This document shows positions 1-8,395 of a DNA stretch of 51,156 nt, one piece after another. The notes under the pieces were generated by a model, which did not search any database, was not told where the DNA came from, and was given only the letters and a program-made list of their open reading frames with translations. Location: assembly GCA_024227475.1 (NCBI GenBank), contig JAAEUI010000570.1:1-51156 (forward strand), read 5' to 3'. Both the position numbers and the translations under genes were made by a program. Source of the stretch: Paracoccaceae bacterium (GTDB lineage: Bacteria > Pseudomonadota > Alphaproteobacteria > Rhodobacterales > Rhodobacteraceae). Every line of letters starts with the position of its first letter. Positions within the stretch are counted from its first letter, which is position 1.

Positions 1-114
1 CTCAAAGATTGGTACGGAGGCGACTTCGATCCAATCACCCCGGACACCGACCAACTGCGCTTCGAAGTGCTCAAATTGGCAAAACGATGGAAGCCAAAAA
101 AGGCGGCGAACTGA
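1..114 (+). CDS. C-terminal fragment of a pRiA4b ORF-3-like protein (partial)
   Basis: An open frame enters from the left edge and ends at a TGA, giving 37 residues that begin LKDWYGGDFDPIT and end in a basic tail (LAKRWKPKKAAN). The W-x-G-x-x-FDP pattern followed by an LA-x-RW basic tail resembles the C-terminus of the plasmid pRiA4b ORF-3 family, often found near mobile elements. The start lies outside the window and the identification rests on this tail only, so a different family is possible. It is read on the strand opposite the following two-component genes. Confidence 0.45.
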   Translation, partial: LKDWYGGDFDPITPDTDQLRFEVLKLAKRWKPKKAAN

Positions 115-191
115 CTAACGTGGGGTCAAAGCACCGCTTACGAAGCTCTCTAAGCCTGCCCCAAAGTCGTGTAGGTTTCCTCACAAAGTCT

Positions 192-1655
192 CTATTGTCG
201 GCTAATCTTCAGGACGGCCTTTAGACCGGTGGACAAAGGTTCAAATGTAACCGTGCCGCCGTGCTGCCGGGCAATGGTGGATACGATGGTGAGGCCCAAA
301 CCTACACCCTCAACAAAATTCGCATTCTCACCCCGCAGAAATGGGCCTGTCAGAGTGTTCAATGTGCCCTCTGATATACTGGTGCCCTCGTCTTCAACTA
401 TGATTGAAGCGGTCTCGGAATCCGCCTCAAGGGAAACTGTTGCCCGGCGTCCGTACTTCAGCGAATTGTCTATCAGGTTGGTGATTGCCCGCTGCAGCGA
501 AATTGGTCGGGCAGTCACGAGAATCCGTCGGGCATCTTCATGGGGCAAAAGCAGATTTCCGCCTCCACCGCCGAAAACAGAACGACCCTTCTCAATTGCC
601 GTTACCTGACTGGCCCTAAACAGAACCGGTTTGCCAATATCCTGGTAGTCCGCAACGATTGACTCAACCAGCGACGTTAAGGAAACTCGCCGTGGTTCTT
701 CTGAGTTCAATTCGGATCTGGTGTAGGTCAGAACGCTTTCGATCATACCGGTCATCTGATCAATATCAGCTTCAAGCTTAGTGCGCAGTTCTTCGTCTTC
801 TATGAGAGCTGTGCGCAATCTCAGCCGGGTTGCTGGGGTACCAAGGTCATGACTCACCCCGGAAAGTAACAAAGCGCGTTTTTCCAGTCTGTCTTGCTCA
901 AACAAAAGGTACTCGTTCAGGGTCCTGACGATTTCGCGAAGTTCCTCCGGGCCCGTTTCCTCCAGTTCAGGTTTGCCAAGGAACCGTTGGCGTAATTTCA
1001 AAGCGTTGGCCAGCCCGCCGAACTGGGCAGCGGTTTCGGCAACTTGCGTCAGTATTAATACAAGCCCGACGATAAGAATAACCAACGCAATAAGACGCTT
1101 GTCACTGGGCGCAGCACCGCATCCCCAAATCTCAGTCCCGTCTACCCTAACCCAGCCTCCCTGATCAAAACGCGCAAATAGCAGTGGCTCACTACAATAG
1201 CTGGCCATTAAGCGAGTAAGGTCGCCCATACGTTCTGCTGGCAGCCTGTCCGATCCGGGGGTCAGATAGGCAACCGGGTAGTTTAGATTCTTGGATACAA
1301 TATGAAGCTGTAATCTCGTGCCTGTCATGGTTCCGGTTTGGTTGGCTATTATCGACATTGAAGTAACGCGCATGGGGGTCGGAAGGTCGGGGAAATCGGG
1401 TAAGGCTTGCGTTTCCGTTTCAGACCCCATTTTAAGCGCAACGTGTTCAATGACGATTCCTGGTGGTGGCTTGGTTTCCTGGCGCAAGGTTTCATAAAGC
1501 ACCAGTCCCGTCTGGTATGCTCGGTGCAAATGCGCATGCCATTCAGCCTGCGATGACATCCACAACCAGGTAGCTGCGATGCCCGTTGCCAGGCTGCCAA
1601 GGCTCCAGAAAATGCTCCTTGATCTGAGAGTTTTGAACAGGCGATGTTCAGCCAT
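192..1655 (-). CDS. Membrane sensor histidine kinase (sugar-type, GtrS-like)
   Basis: A 487-residue sensor kinase that should autophosphorylate and pass phosphate to the response regulator encoded just upstream, which it overlaps by 8 bases. A first membrane segment lies near residues 15-34, a periplasmic sensor region at about 35-186, and a second membrane segment at 188-204. The H-box has the phospho-acceptor His269 in SGVSHDLGTP, the N-box is NLIDNSLKYG (393-402), and the ATP lid ends in GVGLGL (450-455). The G1 box reads DEGTSI, lacking the second glycine of the usual DxGxG. Its place beside a glucose ABC transporter and Entner-Doudoroff genes parallels GtrS/GltR of Pseudomonas, so a sugar or sugar-acid signal is inferred, not shown. 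Confidence 0.9.
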   Translation of the reverse strand: MAEHRLFKTLRSRSIFWSLGSLATGIAATWLWMSSQAEWHAHLHRAYQTGLVLYETLRQETKPPPGIVIEHVALKMGSETETQALPDFPDLPTPMRVTSMSIIANQTGTMTGTRLQLHIVSKNLNYPVAYLTPGSDRLPAERMGDLTRLMASYCSEPLLFARFDQGGWVRVDGTEIWGCGAAPSDKRLIALVILIVGLVLILTQVAETAAQFGGLANALKLRQRFLGKPELEETGPEELREIVRTLNEYLLFEQDRLEKRALLLSGVSHDLGTPATRLRLRTALIEDEELRTKLEADIDQMTGMIESVLTYTRSELNSEEPRRVSLTSLVESIVADYQDIGKPVLFRASQVTAIEKGRSVFGGGGGNLLLPHEDARRILVTARPISLQRAITNLIDNSLKYGRRATVSLEADSETASIIVEDEGTSISEGTLNTLTGPFLRGENANFVEGVGLGLTIVSTIARQHGGTVTFEPLSTGLKAVLKISRQ

Positions 1656-2388
1656 CAGTTGTGCTTACATCAATGGAAAACACATACCCGACACCCCGTT
1701 CAGTTCTTAAAAAATCAGGCTCCTTTGGGTTTTTCTCGATCTTAGAACGCAAGCGCCCCACCAAAACATCAACTGCGCGGCTTTCTGAAGCTTCAAGTGC
1801 AAGACCCGCTTCCTGGGTTACATCAAGCGCCTCGGCAATCTCTTCTCTGGTGAGCGGGATGTGCGGGTTGGCCAGCAGTACCTTCAGAAGGCTGGTTTCC
1901 CGCTTGGACAAAGCAACCTGAAAACCGTCGGGGGCCAGAACGATGTCCTTTTTGCCGTTATAGCTCCACCCACCAAAAGAGTAGACCGAGGTGTTTCGCC
2001 TGTAGGCGAGCGAGGCGGAGCGCCGCCCGCGCCTTAGCACTGCTCGAACCCGTGCCAACAGCAGATCGGGATTGAAAGGTTTGGCTATGTAGTCGTCTGC
2101 CCCAACCTCATATCCTGCCATGCGCTGATGATCAGCGGAAAGGGCAGAGACCAGAATAATCGGCACGTCGCGCTCTTCGCGCAGATCCGCGCATATCTCC
2201 ACTCCGCTTTCATCCCCAAGCATGACGTCAAGCAATATAAGGTCGATGCGCCCGCTATCGAGGTGATTTTCGATCTCCAGACGGCTGGCCCCGGTCATCA
2301 CCATGAATCCATTTTTGCGCAGGAATTCGGTCATCATCCGGCACATTTCTGCGTCATCATCGACAACAAGTAGTCGGGGAATCGACAT
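1648..2388 (-). CDS. OmpR-family response regulator (GltR-like)
   Basis: A 246-residue DNA-binding response regulator, partner of the overlapping histidine kinase. The receiver domain has the acidic pair near residues 10-12 (VVDDD), phospho-acceptor Asp54 (LLDVML), switch Ser81 and Lys103 (AKPF). The C-terminal half is a winged helix ending in a typical RTERGVGYVF hairpin. The ATG at 2388 (MSIPRLLVVDDD) is chosen over a longer frame because an AGGAA ribosome site precedes it and family members start here. It is divergent from the sugar ABC operon, whose shared upstream region holds a direct repeat. Control of glucose transport or metabolism is inferred from context. Confidence 0.9.
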   Translation of the reverse strand: MSIPRLLVVDDDAEMCRMMTEFLRKNGFMVMTGASRLEIENHLDSGRIDLILLDVMLGDESGVEICADLREERDVPIILVSALSADHQRMAGYEVGADDYIAKPFNPDLLLARVRAVLRRGRRSASLAYRRNTSVYSFGGWSYNGKKDIVLAPDGFQVALSKRETSLLKVLLANPHIPLTREEIAEALDVTQEAGLALEASESRAVDVLVGRLRSKIEKNPKEPDFLRTERGVGYVFSIDVSTTDG

Positions 2389-2428
2389 GCGGGAATTCCT
2401 TTTGGGACAGGGGTCGGGCAAAGTCTTT

Positions 2429-2473
2429 GTAACACTGTGCAACAAAATCAAGAGAATGGTAACACCGTGTAAC
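2429..2473. promoter_or_regulatory. Direct repeat, candidate response-regulator binding sites
   Basis: Two copies of GTAACACYGTGYAAC occur at 2429-2443 and 2459-2473, exactly 30 bases apart (about three helical turns). They lie in the divergent region between the response regulator and the ABC transporter operon. Each copy is also nearly palindromic. In-phase direct repeats are typical of OmpR-family regulators, so autoregulation and/or control of the transporter is plausible. Confidence 0.5.
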
Positions 2474-2530
2474 AGCAAAGCCGGAAAAGTTTGGATGTAA
2501 ACCGAAAACGGCCCGCGCGAGTATTGAAGC

Positions 2531-2562
2531 GATGGCGCTCAATGGACGAAACTAGCGCCAAG
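2531..2562. promoter_or_regulatory. Weak LacI-like half-operators upstream of the sugar ABC operon
   Basis: GATGGCGCTCAA (2531-2542) and ACTAGCGCCAAG (2551-2562) each match 8 of 12 positions of the perfect palindrome found beside the lacI-family gene (GTTAGCGCTAAC). They start 20 bases apart and lie just before the substrate-binding protein gene. The match is weak and rests on the central GCGC, so this is only a candidate. Confidence 0.2.
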
Positions 2563-2597
2563 CCGCAAAATGATGCGGTGGCATTTGGGAGAAAACA

Positions 2598-3845
2598 ATG
2601 CAAATCAGATCCGCTTTCGCGGCCGTATCGGCCGCATGTTTGATGACAACATCAGCTGCAGTCGCAGGACCAGAAGCCGAAGTACTGCACTGGTGGACAT
2701 CAGGTGGCGAGGCCAAATCAGTCGCCGTTCTGCAAAAAGAATTCGCTGACAACGGCGGTACGTGGACCGATATGCCGGTTGCCGGTGGCGGCGGGGATGC
2801 AGCCATGACAGCACTGCGCGCCCGCGTTCTGTCGGGCAACGCACCGACAGCGGTTCAGCTAAAGGGCCCAGCCATTCAGGAATGGTATGAAGAGGGCGTT
2901 CTGGCTGATATCTCTGCCGTAGCCGAGGCGGAAGGCTGGGCGGATGTTCTGCCCGCATCGATCGCCGGGCACATGAAATGTGAAGGCACATGGTGTGCTG
3001 CCCCCGTAAACGTTCACCGCGTGGACTGGATCTGGGCAAATGCCGATGTTCTTGCCGCCAACGGTATCGCACTGCCGACCACATGGGACGAATTCAACGC
3101 TGCGGCGGACAAGCTGATGGCTGCTGGCATTACACCGCTCGCGCATGGTGGTCAGGCCTGGCAGGATGCCACCGTTTTTGAAGCGGTTGCGCTTGGGGTT
3201 TTGGGTGCTGACGGGTTCCACAAGGCCTTTGTCGAACTTGATAAAGACACTCTGACGTCTGACGCGATGATCGCGACCTTTGATCAGATGCGCAAAATGC
3301 GTGGATATGTCGACGCCAACTTCCCGGGTCGTGACTGGAACCTGGCAACAGCAATGGTCATGAACGGCGAAGCTGCGTTCCAGATCATGGGCGACTGGGC
3401 AAAAGGCGAATTCATGGCCGCCGGTAAAGTGCCGGGCAAGGATTTCCTTTGTATTTCAACCCCGGGCGAAGGATACCTGTACAACGTGGACAGCTTTGCC
3501 ATGTTTGACGTGAAAGGTGACGACAAAGCCGCAGGTCAGGCCCTGCTGGCCAAGCTGATTGTTGGTAAGAACTTCCAGAAAGTATTCAACCTCAACAAAG
3601 GGTCGATCCCGGCGCGCACAGATGTAGCACTGGACGAGTTTGACAGTTGCGCACATCTGTCGTCTGAAGACATGGCGGCCAGTAACGCGGGCGGTTCTCT
3701 GTTGCCAAGCTATGCCCACGGCATGGCTCTGCGTGGAGCGCAATCCGGTGCGATCACCGATGTCGTAACTGCACACTTCAACTCGGACATGTCTTCGGCT
3801 GATGCCGTCAAGATGCTGGCCGAGGCTGTTGCCAACAGCATGTAA
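2598..3845 (+). CDS. Sugar ABC transporter, periplasmic substrate-binding protein (glucose/mannose type)
   Basis: A 415-residue secreted solute-binding protein of a CUT1 sugar importer. A signal peptide covers about residues 1-23 with cleavage near AAVAG. The mature start, with the LHWWTSGGEAKS stretch, is typical of the glucose/mannose-binding group (Pseudomonas GtsA-like). A GGGAGA ribosome site precedes the ATG. It is the first gene of an operon with two permeases, an ATPase and glucokinase, which supports glucose as substrate, though other aldoses cannot be excluded. A strong hairpin follows the stop codon and probably keeps this protein more abundant than the membrane subunits. Confidence 0.9.
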   Translation: MQIRSAFAAVSAACLMTTSAAVAGPEAEVLHWWTSGGEAKSVAVLQKEFADNGGTWTDMPVAGGGGDAAMTALRARVLSGNAPTAVQLKGPAIQEWYEEGVLADISAVAEAEGWADVLPASIAGHMKCEGTWCAAPVNVHRVDWIWANADVLAANGIALPTTWDEFNAAADKLMAAGITPLAHGGQAWQDATVFEAVALGVLGADGFHKAFVELDKDTLTSDAMIATFDQMRKMRGYVDANFPGRDWNLATAMVMNGEAAFQIMGDWAKGEFMAAGKVPGKDFLCISTPGEGYLYNVDSFAMFDVKGDDKAAGQALLAKLIVGKNFQKVFNLNKGSIPARTDVALDEFDSCAHLSSEDMAASNAGGSLLPSYAHGMALRGAQSGAITDVVTAHFNSDMSSADAVKMLAEAVANSM

Positions 3846-3852
3846 ACCGATC

Positions 3853-3883
3853 TTCCTTCCCGGCAGTCCATGCCGGGAAGGAA
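3853..3883 (+). promoter_or_regulatory. Intercistronic hairpin between binding protein and permease genes
   Basis: A perfect 13-bp inverted repeat (TTCCTTCCCGGCA and its complement) encloses the 5-base loop GTCCA. It lies 8 bases after the binding-protein stop and 20 before the permease start, with no T tract. Hairpins here in sugar ABC operons stabilise the upstream message or attenuate transcription, giving excess binding protein. That role is inferred. Confidence 0.7.
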
Positions 3884-3903
3884 ACCTTTAAGGGGGATTT
3901 GAC

Positions 3904-4776
3904 ATGTCAGAATGGTTGGAACGTCACGTACCCAAGATGGTCCTGGCACCATCCTTTGCGGCCATCCTTCTTTTCGTTTACGGCTTCATCGCCTGGACCG
4001 GCTGGATATCCCTGACTAAGTCCCGGTTGCTACCGAAATACGACATCGTCGGCACCATCCAGTACGAGCGCCTGATGGCGTCCCCACGCTGGGACACCGC
4101 AATGAACAACCTGTTCATCTTCGGCGCACTTTTCATCATTATCGCGATGGTTCTGGGGCTGGCACTGGCCATCCTCCTGGATCAGAAAATCCGTACTGAA
4201 GGCCTGTTGCGCACCATTTACCTTTACCCAATGGCGCTTTCTATGATTGTCACGGGTACGGCCTGGAAATGGATCCTGAACCCGGGTCTGGGCATTGAAT
4301 CAGTTGTCAGAGGCTGGGGGTTTGAAAGCTTTACATTTGACTGGCTGGTGAACCCTGATTTCGCCATTTACACCGTTGTCATTGCAGGTGTCTGGCAGGC
4401 CTCAGGCTTTGTCATGGCGCTGTTTCTGGCAGGCCTCAGATCGGTGGATGAAGAAATCATCAAGGCGGCGCAGGTCGACGGTATCCCGACCATGCGTATT
4501 TATTCCGCCATCATCATCCCGTCGATGGCCCCGATTTTCCTGTCGGCTTTCATCGTGCTCGCCCACCTCGCGATCAAAAGCTTTGACCTCGTCATCGCCC
4601 TGACCGGAGGCGGCCCCGGCTATGCGACAGACCTGCCAGCAACCTATATGTACGCCATGGCGTTTTCACGTGGCGACATCGGTCAGGCGGCGAGTTCGGC
4701 AATGGTCATGATGTTGGTCGTCTTCGCTATCGTTGTGCCTTACCTCTACTCGGAACTGAGGGCCAAAAATGACTGA
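3904..4776 (+). CDS. Sugar ABC transporter permease 1 (MalF/GtsB type)
   Basis: A 290-residue inner-membrane subunit of the CUT1 sugar importer with about six hydrophobic segments. The cytoplasmic EAA loop, which docks on the ATPase, is visible as KAAQVDGIPTMRIYSAIIIP near residue 190. An AGGGGGA ribosome site precedes the ATG. Its end overlaps the second permease by 8 bases, so the two are translationally coupled. The partner is the second permease, forming a heterodimeric pore; the substrate is probably glucose, from the operon content. Confidence 0.9.
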   Translation: MSEWLERHVPKMVLAPSFAAILLFVYGFIAWTGWISLTKSRLLPKYDIVGTIQYERLMASPRWDTAMNNLFIFGALFIIIAMVLGLALAILLDQKIRTEGLLRTIYLYPMALSMIVTGTAWKWILNPGLGIESVVRGWGFESFTFDWLVNPDFAIYTVVIAGVWQASGFVMALFLAGLRSVDEEIIKAAQVDGIPTMRIYSAIIIPSMAPIFLSAFIVLAHLAIKSFDLVIALTGGGPGYATDLPATYMYAMAFSRGDIGQAASSAMVMMLVVFAIVVPYLYSELRAKND

Positions 4777-5671
4777 TTACGCCGCACCCTCCGCTTACGC
4801 ATCCCGGCAGAGAAGCCGGACCGGGCAAATCGCCTTGCGCTGGTTGCTTTACGCGCTCTTATGCCTGTTCGCCCTGTACTACTTGATGCCGCTTTTCGTC
4901 ATGGTTACAACCTCGCTGAAGAGCCTTGAAGAAATACGCACAGGTTCGTTGGTCTCATTGCCGCGCAAAGTTACGTTTGATGCCTGGGCAACGGCTTGGT
5001 CCGGTGCCTGCACCGGAATTCAATGCGAAGGCCTGCGCCCCTATTTTCTCAATTCAATGATGCTGGCAATTCCGGCGGTGGCGCTGTCCACCCTGTTTGG
5101 TGCACTCAACGGCTACGTGATCGCTCAGTGGCGCTTCAAAGGGGCCAACCTGATCTTTTCGCTGATGCTGTTTGGCTGTTTCATTCCGTTTCAGGTTGTC
5201 CTGCTGCCCATGGCTCGGGTGTTGGGGATGATGGGGCTAGCGGGCACAATTCCCGGTTTGATATTTGTTCATGTGATCTACGGCCTTGGCTTCACCACGC
5301 TGTTTTTCCGCAACTACTATGTCTCCATTCCAAACGAGCTGGTAAAGGCCGCCAAGGTCGACGGGGCGGGATTCTTCCGCATCTTTTGGTCGATCTTTCT
5401 GCCACTCAGTTTGCCGATCATCGTTGTAACGGTCATCTGGCAGTTCACCCAGATCTGGAATGACTTCCTGTTTGGCGTCTCGTTCAGCCAGGCGGGCACA
5501 CAGCCAGTGACTGTAGCGCTCAACAACATTGTCAATTCGACCACCGGCGTGAAGGAATACAACGTCGACATGGCGGCTGCGATCATCGCTGCCCTGCCGA
5601 CGCTGCTGGTCTACATCGTTGCCGGTAAATACTTCATCCGCGGCCTGACCGCTGGCTCTGTAAAGGGATAA
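4769..5671 (+). CDS. Sugar ABC transporter permease 2 (MalG/GtsC type)
   Basis: A 300-residue second membrane subunit of the CUT1 sugar importer. A cytoplasmic N-terminus is followed by a first membrane helix at about residues 23-45 and five more. The EAA loop reads KAAKVDGAGFFRIFWSIFLP near residue 195. An insertion with two cysteines (GACTGIQCEGL, about residues 76-86) lies in the first periplasmic loop, as in other glucose-type GtsC permeases. The gene overlaps permease 1 and is 4 bases from the ATPase gene, so all three should be made together. Confidence 0.9.
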   Translation: MTDYAAPSAYASRQRSRTGQIALRWLLYALLCLFALYYLMPLFVMVTTSLKSLEEIRTGSLVSLPRKVTFDAWATAWSGACTGIQCEGLRPYFLNSMMLAIPAVALSTLFGALNGYVIAQWRFKGANLIFSLMLFGCFIPFQVVLLPMARVLGMMGLAGTIPGLIFVHVIYGLGFTTLFFRNYYVSIPNELVKAAKVDGAGFFRIFWSIFLPLSLPIIVVTVIWQFTQIWNDFLFGVSFSQAGTQPVTVALNNIVNSTTGVKEYNVDMAAAIIAALPTLLVYIVAGKYFIRGLTAGSVKG

Positions 5672-5675
5672 TTCA

Positions 5676-6773
5676 ATGACACCGATCCTCGATATCAAGA
5701 ACCTCTGCAAAAGCTACGGGCCCGTGGAAATCCTGAAGGACATCAACGTATCAATCGTACCGGGTGATTTCCTTGTCCTGGTTGGCCCCTCGGGTTGCGG
5801 TAAGTCCACGCTGCTGAATTGCATTGCGGGTCTGGAACCGATTTCTGGAGGTGATCTGTTCATTGGCGGGCGCAATATGACCAATGTCAGTCCCAAGGAC
5901 CGCGATATCGCGATGGTGTTTCAGTCCTATGCGCTTTACCCCACAATGTCGGTGGCCAAGAACATCACGTTTGGCATGAAAGTGCGCGGGGTGGATCAGG
6001 CGACCCAGAAGGCAAAACTGGCTGAAGTCTCTAAGCAATTGCAGATTGAGCCTCTTTTAAACCGCCGTCCTGGTCAGCTTTCCGGTGGTCAGCGGCAGCG
6101 TGTGGCGATGGGCCGGGCGTTGGTGCGGGATCCGAAGCTATTCCTTTTCGACGAACCGTTGTCCAACCTTGATGCCAAACTGCGGGTCGAGATGCGGACC
6201 GAGATCAAACGCCTGCACCACGATCTTGGTGCCTCCATGGTTTATGTCACCCATGATCAGATCGAGGCGATGACACTGGCCTCCAAAATCGTTGTCATGA
6301 AGGGTGGTGTGATTCAGCAGATCGGCACGCCTGCTGAAATTTATAATCGCCCGCAAAACCTGTTTGTGGCTGATTTCATGGGCTCACCCGCCATGAACCT
6401 GATCCCGGCGAAAGCTCAAAAGAACGGGAATGGAACCAAAATTAAAATTGATCGCGAAGCCGGCGGACCGCTGGTTCTGACAGACACAAACAACCCGGAT
6501 TTGCCTGAAGACGTGATCCTTGGGTTGAGGCCAGAAGACATCGCTGAGGCAGGCTATCGCACTGGTGAACACGTGCAAACGGCAAATTGCCTTGTTGACA
6601 TCGTAGAGCCTGCGGGGGCTGATACCTTCGTAGTTTCACAGCTCGGTGGAAAAGAAGTAACGGCGCGGCTGCATGCAGAAACCAAAGCAACGCCGGGCCA
6701 GCCTTTGGAATTTGCGTTCGATCTGGGTAAGGTGTCTTACTTTGAGCCGGAGTCAGGTCAGCGCGTGAGTTGA
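5676..6773 (+). CDS. Sugar ABC transporter ATPase (UgpC/MalK type)
   Basis: A 365-residue nucleotide-binding subunit that powers the CUT1 importer. Walker A is GPSGCGKST (about residues 37-45), the Q-loop is QSYALYP, the signature is LSGGQRQR, Walker B is LFLFDEP, and the switch histidine is in VYVTHDQ. A C-terminal MalK-like regulatory domain (about 235-365) carries the LGLRPEDI motif that follows the OB fold in this family. It lies between the permeases and glucokinase in one operon. Such ATPases can serve several sugar importers, so substrate specificity comes from the binding protein. Confidence 0.92.
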   Translation: MTPILDIKNLCKSYGPVEILKDINVSIVPGDFLVLVGPSGCGKSTLLNCIAGLEPISGGDLFIGGRNMTNVSPKDRDIAMVFQSYALYPTMSVAKNITFGMKVRGVDQATQKAKLAEVSKQLQIEPLLNRRPGQLSGGQRQRVAMGRALVRDPKLFLFDEPLSNLDAKLRVEMRTEIKRLHHDLGASMVYVTHDQIEAMTLASKIVVMKGGVIQQIGTPAEIYNRPQNLFVADFMGSPAMNLIPAKAQKNGNGTKIKIDREAGGPLVLTDTNNPDLPEDVILGLRPEDIAEAGYRTGEHVQTANCLVDIVEPAGADTFVVSQLGGKEVTARLHAETKATPGQPLEFAFDLGKVSYFEPESGQRVS

Positions 6774-6803
6774 TCGGCAATCTGACCGGGGCGGGATGTT
6801 GGA

Positions 6804-7748
6804 ATGACAATTCTGGTAGCAGATGTCGGTGGTACAAACTCGCGGCTGGCGTTGGTGAGTGATAATAAGATTACGGCGTCAGCGTCTTCAAAGTTCTCCA
6901 ACGGGGAATACGGCTCATTTTATGAAATCGTGGCTGAGTTTCTGACCCAGAAAAACACCCAAAGGGTTTCTGCCTGTTGTGTTGCAATGGCCGGTCCGGT
7001 TTTCGCCGGACGAGGGAAGCTGACGAACCTCGACTGGGTGATCTCGGAAGACGATTTACAGGCCGCGACTGGTTCTGGCGGGGCGATGGTCATCAATGAC
7101 CTGACAGCACTTGGTTATTCTGTGGGCCACCTGCCGCAGGACGGCCTGACGCCGGTTTGCCCAAGCGATACTGATGGCCATGAGAACGGTCAGTCCCTGA
7201 TTGTCGGGATGGGTACCGGGTTTAATGTATGCCCTCTGAAAACCACCGTAGCCGGTGTGACAACTTGCTTTGAAGCCGAAGGAGGCCATATCGGTCTGTC
7301 AAAGGCTGTGCTGGAATTGCTCAGCTCAGCCATTGGTGGGCAATCCGCGAAATTTGGAACGGTTGAGGAGCTTTTTTCAGGTCGTGGCCTGGCGCGGTTC
7401 CACCAGTGCCTCGTTCAGGATGAGGCATTGGAGGGCAGCCAAATCGTTCACATGCACGAAAACGGAAAAAACGAAGCTGCCACCCGAACCTTGCAGATTT
7501 ATGCCAGTTTACTTGGTGCCCATTGCCGCGAACTGGCCCTGCAATACCTGCCGCTGAACGGCATCTACTTTGCCGGAAGCGTGGCGCGAGGGGTTCTTGG
7601 AACTGGATTAACGGCTGAATTTGTCGCCGAGCTAAACCAGCATCGCCGGTTTAAAAGGCTATTCAGCCAAATGCCAGTTTCCATCATCAAGGATGATGCT
7701 GCGGCACTGGTTGGTTGCGTTGCGGCCTGTCGGAGCGCTTTAGTTTGA
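6804..7748 (+). CDS. glk: Glucokinase
   Basis: A 314-residue kinase that phosphorylates glucose with ATP, the entry step to the Entner-Doudoroff operon encoded convergently. The N-terminal phosphate loop is DVGGTNSRLAL, the catalytic Asp lies in VINDLTALGYS, a second nucleotide motif is VGMGTGFNVCP, and EAEGGHIGLS contains the sugar-contacting Glu-His of bacterial Glk enzymes. It is last in the sugar ABC operon, 30 bases after the ATPase. Its last 62 bases overlap the 3' end of eda on the other strand, an unusual tail-to-tail arrangement. Confidence 0.9.
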   Translation: MTILVADVGGTNSRLALVSDNKITASASSKFSNGEYGSFYEIVAEFLTQKNTQRVSACCVAMAGPVFAGRGKLTNLDWVISEDDLQAATGSGGAMVINDLTALGYSVGHLPQDGLTPVCPSDTDGHENGQSLIVGMGTGFNVCPLKTTVAGVTTCFEAEGGHIGLSKAVLELLSSAIGGQSAKFGTVEELFSGRGLARFHQCLVQDEALEGSQIVHMHENGKNEAATRTLQIYASLLGAHCRELALQYLPLNGIYFAGSVARGVLGTGLTAEFVAELNQHRRFKRLFSQMPVSIIKDDAAALVGCVAACRSALV

Positions 7749-8394
7749 GTGATTTTTTGCCGAGATGGCTGGCGGCAGAGGCCAGTGCTTCTATCTCTTC
7801 CCATTTGCCAGCTTTCACCAAACCTGCGGGTGCAACCCAGCTGCCTCCGGCGCAGATCACATTGGGCAGGCTGAGGTAGGTTTCAGCGTTCTCTGGGCTG
7901 ACGCCGCCTGTCGGGCAGAAAGTTACCTGCGGCAGGGGTGCGCCGATGGCTTTCAGCGCGGGTGCACCACCTGATGCTTCGGCGGGAAAGAACTTCAGCA
8001 AATCATAGCCGCGGGCAAGTAGGCGCATCGCCTCGGTTGCAGTGGCGGCTCCGGGTAACAGGGGCAGGTCCTCGGCTTCACAGGCCGCTAGCAACTCATC
8101 CGTCGCCCCGGGGGAAACGCCGAACATAGCACCTGCGTCCTTTGCTGCTTTCACGTCGTCTGCTGTGATCAACGTGCCAGCCCCAACCACGCCACCTTTG
8201 ACGCTGGCCATCTCGTGGATGACTGAAAGCGCTGCGGGGGTTCTGAGGGTCACCTCAAGCGCTGGCAGCCCCCCCCTCACCAGAGCTTCGGCAAGGGGCC
8301 TTGCATGGGCATCATCACGGAGGACCAGCACGGGCACAATCGGGGCCAGGGCGCAAATTTCGCGGGCGCGGTGGCTGGCGTTTTTCGGGGTCAT
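7687..8394 (-). CDS. eda: 2-keto-3-deoxy-6-phosphogluconate aldolase
   Basis: A 235-residue class I aldolase that splits KDPG to pyruvate and glyceraldehyde-3-phosphate, the last Entner-Doudoroff step. The Schiff-base lysine lies in LLKFFPAEA, the general-base glutamate in LEVTLRT, and the phosphate site includes CPTGGV. The ATG at 8394 (MTPKNASHR) is chosen because it follows the edd stop by one base; a longer upstream frame would run into edd. About 25 residues after AASHLG form a basic tail (KKSLKLKRSDRPQ...) beyond the usual end of the family. That tail is encoded antisense to the end of glk. Confidence 0.92.
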   Translation of the reverse strand: MTPKNASHRAREICALAPIVPVLVLRDDAHARPLAEALVRGGLPALEVTLRTPAALSVIHEMASVKGGVVGAGTLITADDVKAAKDAGAMFGVSPGATDELLAACEAEDLPLLPGAATATEAMRLLARGYDLLKFFPAEASGGAPALKAIGAPLPQVTFCPTGGVSPENAETYLSLPNVICAGGSWVAPAGLVKAGKWEEIEALASAASHLGKKSLKLKRSDRPQRNQPVPQHHP

Positions 8395-8395
8395 G

